The notes beneath the pieces were generated by a model, which made no database searches, had not been told where the DNA came from, and saw only the letters and a list, made by a program, of their open reading frames with translations. 64,000 nt of DNA from Paulownia fortunei (taxonomy: Eukaryota; Streptophyta; Magnoliopsida; Lamiales; Paulowniaceae). Shown piece by piece: positions 63,573 through 64,000 of the stretch. The stretch spans positions 29,748,118-29,812,117 of the forward strand of contig CM033106.1 of assembly GCA_019321725.1 (NCBI GenBank). Direction: 5' to 3'. The translations under genes and the position numbers were made by a program. How positions within the stretch are numbered: the first letter of the stretch is position 1; every line of letters starts with the position of its first letter.

Positions 63573-64000
63573 GCCGACCCCTTAGGACAAGCCCAAGGCC
63601 GCTTATAGTTGAATATCATACCAGAAGAGGGTGTTATATGGGAGTGGAGGAGGATGGAAAGCTATTTTTGTGGAGGAATAAGACTGGAGCACCATGCTCT
63701 TCGGAGCATTTTCCAGCACCACTGGATTTGAAGGTCTTTGTGAATTCTATACACAAAATATAGGAGGCTTTGCTTGCATTACCATCCCATCTCTCTGAAT
63801 GGATCAGGATGGAAATGCTAAAAATATACAACTGTATCTTCCTCAAAGCTATTGATATTGAGATGCTGCATTAACCACCATCCACCAAGGATGGGGACAG
63901 CAAATAATCGGAATGAAAATCTTGATTTTAAGTAAATAAGTATTTTTGTGTCACCCTAAATTTCGTTATGCCCCATCTTTTTCTCTCATCTCATGATGCT
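63573..64000 (-). promoter_or_regulatory. LRX upstream region
   Basis: Upstream of the extensin ATG. A CTATAAGC motif on the minus strand (about 63600-63608) lies only about 30 bp before the ATG, close for a TATA box, so the true start is uncertain. A plus-strand frame at 63413-63763 overlaps the gene antisense and is not considered coding. Confidence 0.35.

Noticed and set aside
1..64000. CRISPR arrays, operons, riboswitches, tRNA genes
   Set aside because: None seen; the window is plant nuclear DNA. tRNA genes were searched only by eye and could have been missed.

Overview
This is nuclear DNA from a flowering plant, almost certainly a eudicot (probably woody, possibly an asterid; the species is not resolved). 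The basis is intron-rich genes with GT-AG introns, plant-only families (KIN-12 phragmoplast kinesin, methylesterase, DOXC dioxygenase, leucine-rich repeat extensin), AT-rich intergenic DNA, Ty1-copia elements and a degenerate plastid rRNA insertion.

Layout. (1) 1-12,311, minus: a KIN-12 kinesin of the POK1/POK2 type, 29 exons and 2,686 codons visible, running off the left edge. (2) 12,312-16,630: intergenic, with one possible 52-aa small ORF. (3) 16,631-37,908, all minus: a local array of two methylesterase-like alpha/beta hydrolases (MES-1, MES-2) interleaved with three related 2-oxoglutarate dioxygenases (ODD-A, ODD-B, ODD-C). In transcription order this reads ODD-C, ODD-B, MES-2, ODD-A, MES-1. 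ODD-B is broken by a stop codon and a frameshift. ODD-C is intact but carries a 4.9 kb copia element in intron 2. An internally deleted copia element and a decayed plastid 23S rRNA fragment lie between MES-2 and ODD-B. (4) 37,909-41,993: AT-rich spacer. (5) 41,994-45,890, plus: a SWIM/MULE-domain protein of the At1g60560 type, with a one-base frameshift in a G-run. (6) 48,371-50,209, plus: an F-box protein. (7) 51,649-60,411, minus: a FAM114/NOXP20-like (DUF719) gene whose third intron holds a 2.95 kb near-perfect inverted-repeat (foldback) element with a 10-bp target duplication. (8) 61,356-63,572, minus: a single-exon leucine-rich repeat extensin.

The flanking genes are ordinary housekeeping, cell-division or cell-wall genes with no evident shared pathway. 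The MES/ODD array is the part that could work as a unit: esterases that cleave methyl esters next to Fe(II)/2OG oxygenases suggest a small specialised-metabolism cluster. That is inference; no substrate can be read from sequence. Exon coordinates were derived by hand from splice consensus, reading frame and remembered family alignments.
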